Assembly: GCA_937895645.1 (NCBI GenBank)
Contig: CALBKQ010000187.1
Location: 1 to 8,967 of the forward strand
DNA: 8,967 bases
Reading direction: 5' to 3'
Origin: an uncultured Clostridia bacterium
GTDB lineage: Bacteria > Bacillota > Clostridia > Oscillospirales > Acutalibacteraceae
Below the pieces are notes generated by a model, which was not told where the DNA came from, did no database searches, and saw nothing but the letters and a program-made list of their open reading frames with translations. Below, piece by piece: positions 1-6,341 of the stretch (position 1 is the stretch's first letter; each line of letters begins with the position of its first letter). The translations under genes and the position numbers were made by a program.

Positions 1-1406
1 CTGTCAGTAAGAATGACACAATTTTAGATGTGTTTTTTGGAACTGACTATCACTCTCATCTCGGTACTCGTCGTGGCGGTATGGCTGCTTATGATGAGAG
101 TATCGGATTACAAAGAAAAATTCATAAAATTGAAAACTCACCATTCAGAACAAAATTTGAAAATATTTCAAATCAGATGAAGGGTAACGCCGCAATCGGT
201 TCAATCAGTGATTCTGATGCTCAACCTTTGCTTGTCCGTTCAAAACTTGGTCTCTATGCAATTTGTATTATTGGATTAATCAACAATAAGGAAAAACTTG
301 TAGAAGATTATCTTTTTACAAATGGTGGTCATTTTGGCGCTATGACTAATGAGGGTATAAACTCAACTGAACTTGTTGCAGCAATTATTAATCAAAAAGA
401 TAATTTTACTGATGGTATTGCTTATGCACAGAGCCTTATTGATGGTACTGCATCTATTTTGATTCTTACAGATAAAGGTAAAATTATTGCAGCCCGTGAC
501 AGATTAGGTAGAATTCCTGTTTTAATTGGTGCTCGTGAAGACGGTTATTGCGTTTCATTTGAAGATTTTGCATATAAAAAGCTAGGTTTCTCTGATTACA
601 AGGAGCTTGGCCCTGGTGAAATTGTTGAGTTAACTTCAGAAAATGTCACTGTTCTTCGTGAAGCCGGAAAAGATATGAAAATCTGTGCATTTTTGTGGTC
701 TTATTATGGTTATTCTACATCTTGTTATGAAGGTGTTAATGTAGAAGTAATGAGATATAAAAATGGTAAGATTATGGCAGAGCGTGACCGCAAGAATGGT
801 ATTGCTCAAGATATTGATTATGTAAGCGGTGTTCCTGATTCTGGTACTCCTCACGCTATTGGCTATGCAAATGAAAGCGGTATTCAATTTGCTCGTCCAT
901 TTATCAAATATACACCTACTTGGGCAAGAAGCTTTACTCCTGCTAATCAAAAAGAACGAAATAGAGTTGCAAAAATGAAACAGATTCCTGTTCACGATTT
1001 AATTCAGGACAAAAAATTACTTTTTGTTGACGATAGTATTGTTCGTGGTACTCAACTTCGTGAAACTGTTGAATTTCTTTATGAAAATGGTGCAAAAGAA
1101 GTTCATATTCGTTCTGCTTGCCCACCAATTATGTATGGATGTAAATATTTAAACTTTTCTCGTGCTACATCAGATATGGAACTTATTGCTCGTAGTACTA
1201 TTGTTGAGTTAGAAGGGAAAGAGGGAATTAATTTTATTGATGAATATATTGATTCAACTTCTGCTCGAGGTAAAGCGTTAAGAAAAGCGATATGTGATAA
1301 ATTACATTTCACATCACTTGAATTTCAGTCGATTGATGGAATTATAAAAGCAATCGGACTGCCTGCAGAGTGCATTTGTACTTATTGTTGGAATGGTAAA
1401 GGTTAA
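1..1406 (+). CDS. purF: Amidophosphoribosyltransferase (PurF) family protein, 5' end cut by window
   Basis: PurF makes 5-phosphoribosylamine from PRPP and glutamine-derived ammonia, the first committed step of purine synthesis, in the cytosol. The frame is open to the first base, and the residues before the GTG at 30 (VSKNDTILD) look like normal family sequence. The true start is therefore upstream, probably by only a few codons, and GTG 30 is not the start. The N-terminal half (to about base 620) resembles a class II glutamine amidotransferase, with HLGTRRGGMA at 57-86. The C-terminal half is a type I phosphoribosyltransferase: GVPDSGTPHAIGYA, then the PRPP loop VDDSIVRGT at 1026-1052. It ends in CTYCWNGKG. 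Several glutamine-binding residues of studied PurF enzymes appear replaced (see findings), so glutamine use is uncertain. Cysteines at 684, 1140, 1377 and 1386 resemble Fe-S ligands of Bacillus PurF. About 467 residues are visible, close to family length. The next gene, purM, follows after 34 bases. Confidence 0.9.
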   Translation, partial: VSKNDTILDVFFGTDYHSHLGTRRGGMAAYDESIGLQRKIHKIENSPFRTKFENISNQMKGNAAIGSISDSDAQPLLVRSKLGLYAICIIGLINNKEKLVEDYLFTNGGHFGAMTNEGINSTELVAAIINQKDNFTDGIAYAQSLIDGTASILILTDKGKIIAARDRLGRIPVLIGAREDGYCVSFEDFAYKKLGFSDYKELGPGEIVELTSENVTVLREAGKDMKICAFLWSYYGYSTSCYEGVNVEVMRYKNGKIMAERDRKNGIAQDIDYVSGVPDSGTPHAIGYANESGIQFARPFIKYTPTWARSFTPANQKERNRVAKMKQIPVHDLIQDKKLLFVDDSIVRGTQLRETVEFLYENGAKEVHIRSACPPIMYGCKYLNFSRATSDMELIARSTIVELEGKEGINFIDEYIDSTSARGKALRKAICDKLHFTSLEFQSIDGIIKAIGLPAECICTYCWNGKG

Positions 1407-1429
1407 TTGATTAAAATAATTCTTCAAAA

Positions 1430-1433
1430 GGAG
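1430..1433 (+). promoter_or_regulatory. Ribosome binding site of purM
   Basis: GGAG within AAAAGGAG, 7 bases before the ATG at 1441. It supports that start over the in-frame ATG at 1453. It lies in the longest intergenic gap of the window (34 bases), which shows no hairpin or promoter I would defend. Confidence 0.8.
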
Positions 1434-1440
1434 AACTAAA

Positions 1441-2487
1441 ATGAAAAATTCTATGTCAGAAAGTTACGCAGCAGCAGGTGTTGATATTACTGCTGGTTAC
1501 AAAGCTGTTGAACTTATGAAAAAACATGTCGCAAGAACTCGAAACGAGGGCTCTGTTGACGATGTCGGTGGTTTTGGTGGTTGTTTCGACCTTAGTTGTG
1601 TTATCGGAATGGAACATCCTATTTCTGTTTCAGGTACTGACGGTTGCGGTACTAAAGTTAAGTTAGCCATTCTTATGGACAAGCATGACACAATCGGTAT
1701 TGATGCAGTTGCTATGTGTGTGAATGATATTATTTGTGTTGGCGCAAAGCCTTTATATTTCTTGGATTATATTGCATGTGGTAAAAATATTCCAGAAAAG
1801 ATTGCTGAAATTGTAAGTGGTGTAGCTGAAGGATGCGTTCAGTCAGGTTGCGCTCTTATTGGTGGTGAAACTGCAGAGCATCCGGGCTTGATGCCTGTGG
1901 AAGATTATGACCTTGCAGGTTTTGCAGTTGGTGTTGTTGATAAGCCAAAGATGATTGATAACAGCAAAATGGCAGTTGGTGATGTTGTTATTGCTCTTCC
2001 ATCAACAGGTATTCATTCAAATGGCTTCAGCTTATGTCGTAAGGTTTTTGATATTGATAACAACAATCCTGAACTTTATGTTGAGCGTGAAGAATTAGGT
2101 GGCAAGAGTATTGCTGAGGCTTTACTTGTTCCAACAAAGATTTATGTTAAGCCTGTTCTTGCTCTTATTGAAAAGGTAAATGTTAAAGGCATTTCTCATA
2201 TTACAGGCGGTGGCTTCTACGAGAATATTCCACGTTCTATTCCTGATGGATTATGTGCAAAGATTGATAAGTCTGCTGTAAAAGTTCTTCCTATCTTTGA
2301 TGTGATTGCTAAATGGGGCAACATTCCTGAACGTGATATGTATAATACATATAATATGGGTGTTGGTATGAGCATTGTAGTACCAGCTGATGAAGTAGAA
2401 CTTTCTCTTTCTGTTCTAAAAGAAAATGGCATTGATGCTTATGTAATCGGTGAGATTATTGAAGGCGATGAGAAGGTGCTTTTATAA
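1441..2487 (+). CDS. purM: Phosphoribosylformylglycinamidine cyclo-ligase (AIR synthetase)
   Basis: PurM uses ATP to close FGAM into aminoimidazole ribonucleotide (AIR), the fifth step of the pathway, in the cytosol. The 348-residue length is normal for the family. The AIRS N-terminal domain carries GTDGCGTKVKLA at residues 65-76, matching the family's G-x-D-G-x-G-T-K ATP/substrate loop. It then has an acidic stretch around AMCVNDIICVGAKPL and GGETAEHPGLMP from residue 141. The C-terminal half carries HSNGFSLCRK from residue 192 and HITGGGFYENIPR at 253-265, both hallmarks of PurM. The protein is complete with no missing key residue that I can see. The ATG is set by the GGAG site 7 bases upstream. 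Its stop overlaps the start of purN by one base (TAATG), so translation of the two is probably coupled. The product AIR must be processed by PurE/PurC/PurB, which are not encoded here. Confidence 0.97.
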   Translation: MKNSMSESYAAAGVDITAGYKAVELMKKHVARTRNEGSVDDVGGFGGCFDLSCVIGMEHPISVSGTDGCGTKVKLAILMDKHDTIGIDAVAMCVNDIICVGAKPLYFLDYIACGKNIPEKIAEIVSGVAEGCVQSGCALIGGETAEHPGLMPVEDYDLAGFAVGVVDKPKMIDNSKMAVGDVVIALPSTGIHSNGFSLCRKVFDIDNNNPELYVEREELGGKSIAEALLVPTKIYVKPVLALIEKVNVKGISHITGGGFYENIPRSIPDGLCAKIDKSAVKVLPIFDVIAKWGNIPERDMYNTYNMGVGMSIVVPADEVELSLSVLKENGIDAYVIGEIIEGDEKVLL

Positions 2488-3113
2488 TGAGTAAGAATAT
2501 TGTCGTTCTTGTTTCAGGTGGAGGTACTAATCTTCAGGCTCTTATTGACGCACAAAACAGGGGAGAGCTTGGGAATGGAAAAATTACTTGTGTAATTTCT
2601 TCAAAAGCTGACGCTTATGCCCTTACTCGTGCTGAAACCAACGGAATTAAAACAAGAACACTTATAAGAAAAGACTTTGCAGATATTGCTTCATATAGTT
2701 GTGCTATGCGAGATTTGCTTATTGAAGAAAAAGCAGATTTAATTGTTTATGCAGGTTTTATGACTATACTTGATGAAAATGTTTGCAATGCTTTTGAAAA
2801 TAAAATGATTAATGTGCATCCTGCACTTATTCCGTCATTTTGCGGAAAAGGTTTTTATGGATTGCATGTTCACGAAGAAGCACTTAAAAAAGGTGTTAAG
2901 GTTTCAGGTGCAACAGTTCATTTTGTTACTGCTGAATGTGATGCAGGACCAATTATTTTACAAAAAGCAGTTGATGTATTTAACGACGACACACCTGAAA
3001 CATTACAGAAAAGAATTATGGAACAAGCAGAGTGGAAAATACTTCCTAAAGCAGTAAGGCTTTTCTGTGATGACAAAATTATAGTAGAAAACGGTAAAAC
3101 AAATATTATATAA
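2487..3113 (+). CDS. purN: Phosphoribosylglycinamide formyltransferase (GAR transformylase, folate-dependent)
   Basis: PurN transfers a formyl group from 10-formyltetrahydrofolate to GAR, giving FGAR, the third step of the pathway. The 208-residue protein matches the usual PurN length. The N-terminal nucleotide-fold loop is SGGGTNLQAL (residues 10-19). The catalytic triad of the E. coli enzyme (Asn106, His108, Asp144) is represented by N109 and H111 in NVHPALIPSF and by D152 in ECDAGPII. The conserved histidine of GATVHFV is H145. It starts on the last base of the purM stop codon (TAATG) with an AGAAGGTG ribosome binding site at 2471-2478 inside purM, a layout typical of translational coupling. 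With the AICAR transformylase downstream, the operon encodes both folate-dependent formyl transfers of the pathway, so purine synthesis here depends on formyltetrahydrofolate. Confidence 0.97.
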   Translation: MSKNIVVLVSGGGTNLQALIDAQNRGELGNGKITCVISSKADAYALTRAETNGIKTRTLIRKDFADIASYSCAMRDLLIEEKADLIVYAGFMTILDENVCNAFENKMINVHPALIPSFCGKGFYGLHVHEEALKKGVKVSGATVHFVTAECDAGPIILQKAVDVFNDDTPETLQKRIMEQAEWKILPKAVRLFCDDKIIVENGKTNII

Positions 3114-3115
3114 TC

Positions 3116-3120
3116 GGAGG
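3116..3120 (+). promoter_or_regulatory. Ribosome binding site of the IMP cyclohydrolase gene
   Basis: A full GGAGG sits 9 bases before the ATG at 3130, in the 16-base gap after purN. It fixes the start of the downstream gene. Confidence 0.8.
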
Positions 3121-3129
3121 ATTTTTCAA

Positions 3130-3846
3130 ATGGAAATCAAGTCACTTGAAAACGAACTTAATTCTCTTGCATATCATGGCAGAGGTATTATCATTGGTAA
3201 GAGCGTTGATGGTAAAAAAGCAATTACTGCTTATTTTATTATGGGTAGAAGCGTTAACAGTCGTAACAGAGTTTTTGTTGCAGAAGGTGACGCTATGCGT
3301 ACAAAAGCATTTGATGAGTCAAAAATGACAGACCCACATCTTATTATCTACTATCCTGTTCGTGTTCTTGGTAATAAGACTATTGTTACAAATGGAGACC
3401 AGACAGACACAATTTATGAGCTTATGGATAAGCAGATGACATTTGAACAGGCACTTCGTACTCGTGAATTTGAAGATGATGCTCCAAACTACACACCAAG
3501 AATTTCAGGTATTATCAGACTTGAAAATGGCAATATGAATTATGCCATGTCAATTCTCAAATCTGCTGATGGTGACGGAAGTTCATGTCAGAGATATAAT
3601 TTTGCTTATTCAAATCCTCTTGCAGGTAAAGCTAAATTTATTCATACATATAAGTGTGATGGTAACCCACTTCCAAGTTTTGAAGGTGAACCTAAAACAC
3701 TTGAATTACCTGATGTTGATATTGATACAATGACTGATATCATTTGGAAAAACCTTAATGAAGATAACAAAGTTTCTCTTTTTGTAAGATATATTGACCT
3801 TGCAACTGGTGAATTTGAATCAAGAATTGTAAATAAGAATGTATAA
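3130..3846 (+). CDS. purO: IMP cyclohydrolase, PurO-like family
   Basis: This protein is assigned to closing FAICAR into IMP, the last step of the pathway. Most bacteria do this with the N-terminal MGS-like domain of PurH. Here no such domain is present, and this 238-residue protein resembles the IMP cyclohydrolase family first described as archaeal PurO. The recognisable signature is near the N-terminus: GRGIIIGKSVDGKKAITAY (17-35) followed by GRSVNSRNRVF (39-49), matching the G-R-x-x-x-x-G-x-S/T-x-x-G-K and R-S-x-x-x-R pattern of PurO. It is somewhat longer than archaeal PurO (about 200 residues). There is no signal peptide or membrane segment, so it is probably cytosolic. Its position directly before a transformylase lacking the cyclohydrolase domain strongly supports the role. 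The family call is from memory of motifs and context; the reaction is inferred. Confidence 0.88.
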   Translation: MEIKSLENELNSLAYHGRGIIIGKSVDGKKAITAYFIMGRSVNSRNRVFVAEGDAMRTKAFDESKMTDPHLIIYYPVRVLGNKTIVTNGDQTDTIYELMDKQMTFEQALRTREFEDDAPNYTPRISGIIRLENGNMNYAMSILKSADGDGSSCQRYNFAYSNPLAGKAKFIHTYKCDGNPLPSFEGEPKTLELPDVDIDTMTDIIWKNLNEDNKVSLFVRYIDLATGEFESRIVNKNV

Positions 3847-3850
3847 GGAT

Positions 3851-3856
3851 AAGGAG
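3851..3856 (+). promoter_or_regulatory. Ribosome binding site of the AICAR transformylase gene
   Basis: AAGGAG lies 8 bases before the ATG at 3865, inside the 18-base gap. It supports independent translation of the transformylase rather than a broken PurH fusion. Confidence 0.75.
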
Positions 3857-3864
3857 ATTGAAAA

Positions 3865-5049
3865 ATGAAAGAATTTGAACTTAAATACGGTTGTAACCCT
3901 AACCAGAAGCCATCAAAAATCTATATGGAAGATGGTTCGGAGCTTCCTATTGAAATCCTTAATGGCAGACCGGGTTTCATCAATTTCCTTGATGCATTCA
4001 ATTCTTGGCAACTTGTAAAGGAGATTAAAGATATTCTTGGTATGCCTGCTGCAACTTCATTTAAGCACGTTAGCCCTACATCTGCTGCAGTTGGTGTTAA
4101 ACTCCCTGATTCACTTAAAAAAGCTTGTTTTGTTGATGATATCGAAGACCTTGATGATTCTCCACTTGCTTGTGCTTATGCTCGTGCTCGCGGTACTGAC
4201 AGAATGTCATCATTTGGTGACTGGATTGCCCTCAGTGACGAATGTGATGCAACAACAGCCAAACTTGTTGCTCGTGAAGTTTCTGATGGTATTATTGCAC
4301 CGGGTTATTCAGATGAAGCACTTGAAATCCTTAAGGGAAAAAGAAATGGTAACTACAATATTGTGAAAATTGATGCTGATTATGTTCCTGCAGTTCAGGA
4401 AAAGAAACAGGTATTCGGCATTACTTTTGAACAGGGCAGAAATAATTTCAGAATTGACGAAGAACTTCTTGCAAATATGGTTACTGAAAATAAAGAATTC
4501 CCAGAGGAAGCAAAACGCGACTTGATTATCGCGCTTATCACACTTAAATATACACAGTCAAACTCAGTTTGCTATGCATATGACGGACAAGCTATTGGCG
4601 TTGGTGCGGGTCAGCAGTCAAGAATTCACTGCACTAGGCTTGCAGGTACAAAGGCTGATACTTGGCATCTTCGTCAGCATCCAAAAGTACTCGCACTTCC
4701 TTTCCGTGATGATATTCGTCGTCCTGACAGAGATAATGTTATTGACGGTTATATCAATAAAAATGAAGAAGATGTTTGTGCTGATGGAATCTGGCAGAAA
4801 TACTTCAAAACACAGCCTGAACCACTTACAGCTGAAGAAGCTAGAGTGTATCTTGACGCAATTACAGGTGTTTCGGTTGGTTCTGATGCTTTCTTCCCAT
4901 TCAGTGACAATATTGAAAGAGCAAGAAAGAGCGGTGTTTCATACATTGCTGAACCAGGTGGTTCTATCCGTGATGATGTTGTAATTGATTGTTGTAATAA
5001 ATATGGAATTGCTATGGCATTCACAGGAATGCGTTTATTCCACCACTAA
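3865..5049 (+). CDS. purH: AICAR formyltransferase, stand-alone (PurH C-terminal domain only)
   Basis: The enzyme formylates AICAR with 10-formyltetrahydrofolate to give FAICAR, the penultimate step. The 394-residue protein corresponds to the transformylase part of bifunctional PurH (usually about 510-530 residues) and lacks the N-terminal IMP cyclohydrolase domain. It has its own ATG, ribosome binding site and normal N-terminus (KYGCNPNQKPSKIY), so this is a distinct family form and not a truncation. The catalytic Lys-His pair lies in SFKHVSPTSAAVG, at K67 and H68. Other hallmarks are GVGAGQQSR (245-253), DAFFPFSDNIERA from 341 and EPGGSIRDD (363-371). The C-terminus FTGMRLFHH matches the normal PurH end. 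It follows the PurO-type cyclohydrolase by 18 bases, which would convert its product to IMP. The reaction favours AICAR on its own, so close pairing with the cyclohydrolase makes sense. The symbol purH is used in the loose, transformylase-only sense. Confidence 0.94.
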   Translation: MKEFELKYGCNPNQKPSKIYMEDGSELPIEILNGRPGFINFLDAFNSWQLVKEIKDILGMPAATSFKHVSPTSAAVGVKLPDSLKKACFVDDIEDLDDSPLACAYARARGTDRMSSFGDWIALSDECDATTAKLVAREVSDGIIAPGYSDEALEILKGKRNGNYNIVKIDADYVPAVQEKKQVFGITFEQGRNNFRIDEELLANMVTENKEFPEEAKRDLIIALITLKYTQSNSVCYAYDGQAIGVGAGQQSRIHCTRLAGTKADTWHLRQHPKVLALPFRDDIRRPDRDNVIDGYINKNEEDVCADGIWQKYFKTQPEPLTAEEARVYLDAITGVSVGSDAFFPFSDNIERARKSGVSYIAEPGGSIRDDVVIDCCNKYGIAMAFTGMRLFHH

Positions 5050-5053
5050 TTTT

Positions 5054-5059
5054 TGAGGT
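5054..5059 (+). promoter_or_regulatory. Ribosome binding site that decides the purD start
   Basis: TGAGGT lies 5 bases before the ATG at 5065. A TTG codon at 5053 is in frame, but it overlaps this site and has no ribosome binding site of its own. The ATG also places the nucleotide-binding GGGGREHA at the usual distance from the N-terminus. Confidence 0.65.
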
Positions 5060-5064
5060 TGACT

Positions 5065-6336
5065 ATGAAAATAATGGTTGTCGGTGGTGGCGGTAGAGAA
5101 CACGCTATCATCAAAAAGATTAAAGAAAATAAAAATGTTACAGAAATCTTTGCATTACCGGGAAATGGCGGTATGAAGGATGATGCAACACTTGTGAATA
5201 TCGGTGCAAAGGATATAGATAATATCGTTAAATTTGCAGTTGATAATAAAATTGATTTTGCTGTTGTGGCACCTGATGACCCACTTGTGCTTGGCTGTGT
5301 TGATGCTCTAAATGAAGTTGGTGTCAAGTGTTTTGGTCCTAAAAAGGATGCTGCAATTATTGAGGGAAGTAAGGCTTTTTCAAAAAATCTTATGAAAAAG
5401 TACAATATTCCGACTGCTGCTTTTGAGATATTTGACAATGCTGAAGATGCACTAAAATATCTTGAAACTGCACCAATCCCTACCGTTGTCAAGGCTGATG
5501 GCCTTGCACTTGGTAAAGGTGTTATAATTGCAATGACACGTGAAGAGGCTGTTGATGCTGTTAAGTCGATTATGGAAGATAAAATCTTCGGTGAAAGTGG
5601 TAACAACATTGTTATCGAAGAATTTCTTACAGGTCCTGAAGTATCTGTTCTTTCATTTACAGATGGCAATATTGTTGTCCCTATGATTTCATCCATGGAC
5701 CATAAGCGTGCACTTGATAATGATGAAGGTCCTAATACAGGCGGTATGGGTACAATTGCTCCAAACCCATATTATACTGATGATATTGCAAAAGAATGTA
5801 TGGAAACAATTTTTGTTCCAACAATCAATGCAATGAAAGCTGAAGGCAGAACTTTCAAAGGTTGTTTATATTTTGGACTTATGCTTACTCCAAATGGTCC
5901 AAAAGTTATTGAGTATAATTGTCGTTTTGGTGACCCTGAAACTCAGGTTGTATTACCACTTCTTGAAAGTGACTTACTTGACATAATGATTGCAGTTGAA
6001 GAAGAAAAATTAACTGCAGAAATGGTTAAATTTAGTAATAAATCTGCTTGTTGTGTTGTTATGGCATCAAAAGGTTATCCAGTTAAATATGAAAGTGGTT
6101 TCAAAATCACTGTTGATGAAGATTTTAATGATAATCTCTATATTGCAGGTGCAAAACTTAATGGTAATGACGTAGTTACAGCAGGTGGCCGTGTGCTTGG
6201 AGTTGTTGCTGTTGAAAACGACCTTGTAACTGCTATTGAAAAGTCATATAAATCAGTTAAACAAGTACATTTTGACAATGCTTTTTATAGAAACGACATT
6301 GGTGCAAAAGCACTTAAAGTATTAAAGGAGGGGTAA
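5065..6336 (+). CDS. purD: Phosphoribosylamine-glycine ligase (GAR synthetase)
   Basis: PurD joins glycine to phosphoribosylamine with ATP to form GAR, the second step, in the cytosol. With the ATG at 5065 the protein is 423 residues, the usual size. Domains in order: an N-terminal Rossmann-like domain with VVGGGGREHAI (5-15); the segment GPKKDAAIIEGSKAFSK from residue 91 leading into the ATP-grasp domain; the ATP loop KADGLALGKGV (143-153); EEFLTGPEVS from 185; GPNTGGMGTIAPNPY from 222; the metal and substrate segment EYNCRFGDPETQ (283-294); then the C-terminal domain, ending in a short basic tail. The usual family form of the last motif is E-F/Y-N-x-R-F-G-D-P-E-T, with nothing important missing. 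It consumes the unstable phosphoribosylamine made by the upstream PurF-like protein. purL starts 5 bases after its stop, and the purL ribosome binding site lies mostly within its last codons. Confidence 0.97.
   Translation: MKIMVVGGGGREHAIIKKIKENKNVTEIFALPGNGGMKDDATLVNIGAKDIDNIVKFAVDNKIDFAVVAPDDPLVLGCVDALNEVGVKCFGPKKDAAIIEGSKAFSKNLMKKYNIPTAAFEIFDNAEDALKYLETAPIPTVVKADGLALGKGVIIAMTREEAVDAVKSIMEDKIFGESGNNIVIEEFLTGPEVSVLSFTDGNIVVPMISSMDHKRALDNDEGPNTGGMGTIAPNPYYTDDIAKECMETIFVPTINAMKAEGRTFKGCLYFGLMLTPNGPKVIEYNCRFGDPETQVVLPLLESDLLDIMIAVEEEKLTAEMVKFSNKSACCVVMASKGYPVKYESGFKITVDEDFNDNLYIAGAKLNGNDVVTAGGRVLGVVAVENDLVTAIEKSYKSVKQVHFDNAFYRNDIGAKALKVLKEG
6324..6331 (+). promoter_or_regulatory. Ribosome binding site of purL, inside the end of purD
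   Basis: AAAGGAGG is encoded in the last codons of purD, 10 bases before the purL ATG at 6342. The only other purine-rich run (AGG) touches the ATG and is too close. This arrangement suggests purL translation is coupled to that of purD. Confidence 0.7.
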
Positions 6337-6341
6337 TTAGG

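Noticed and set aside
30..32. GTG as the start codon of the PurF-like gene
   Set aside because: The frame is open upstream to base 3 and encodes family-like residues (VSKNDTILD); there is no ribosome binding site before the GTG. The gene simply begins outside the window.
636..1312. Antisense open frames opposite the PurF-like gene
   Set aside because: They are short, mutually overlapping, lack ribosome binding sites and lie over highly conserved phosphoribosyltransferase motifs; they are shadows.
1407..1440. Possible regulatory element or terminator in the purF-purM gap
   Set aside because: The 34 bases are AT-rich with a normal ribosome binding site; I see no inverted repeat followed by a T run and no convincing promoter.
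4037..4984. Leu-rich open frames (4037-4366 and 4574-4984) in another + frame within the AICAR transformylase gene
   Set aside because: They lie wholly inside a well-conserved gene and their Leu/Val-rich composition is what frame-shifted reading of GCT/CTT/GTT-rich codons gives. No motif or ribosome binding site supports them.
5053..5055. TTG as an earlier start for purD
   Set aside because: It would overlap the TGAGGT ribosome binding site of the ATG at 5065 and adds four residues not typical of PurD.
5046..5696. 216-codon antisense open frame opposite purD
   Set aside because: It is fully antisense to conserved purD codons, is Ser/Thr/Ile-rich with no recognisable domain, and is explained by the codon bias of purD.
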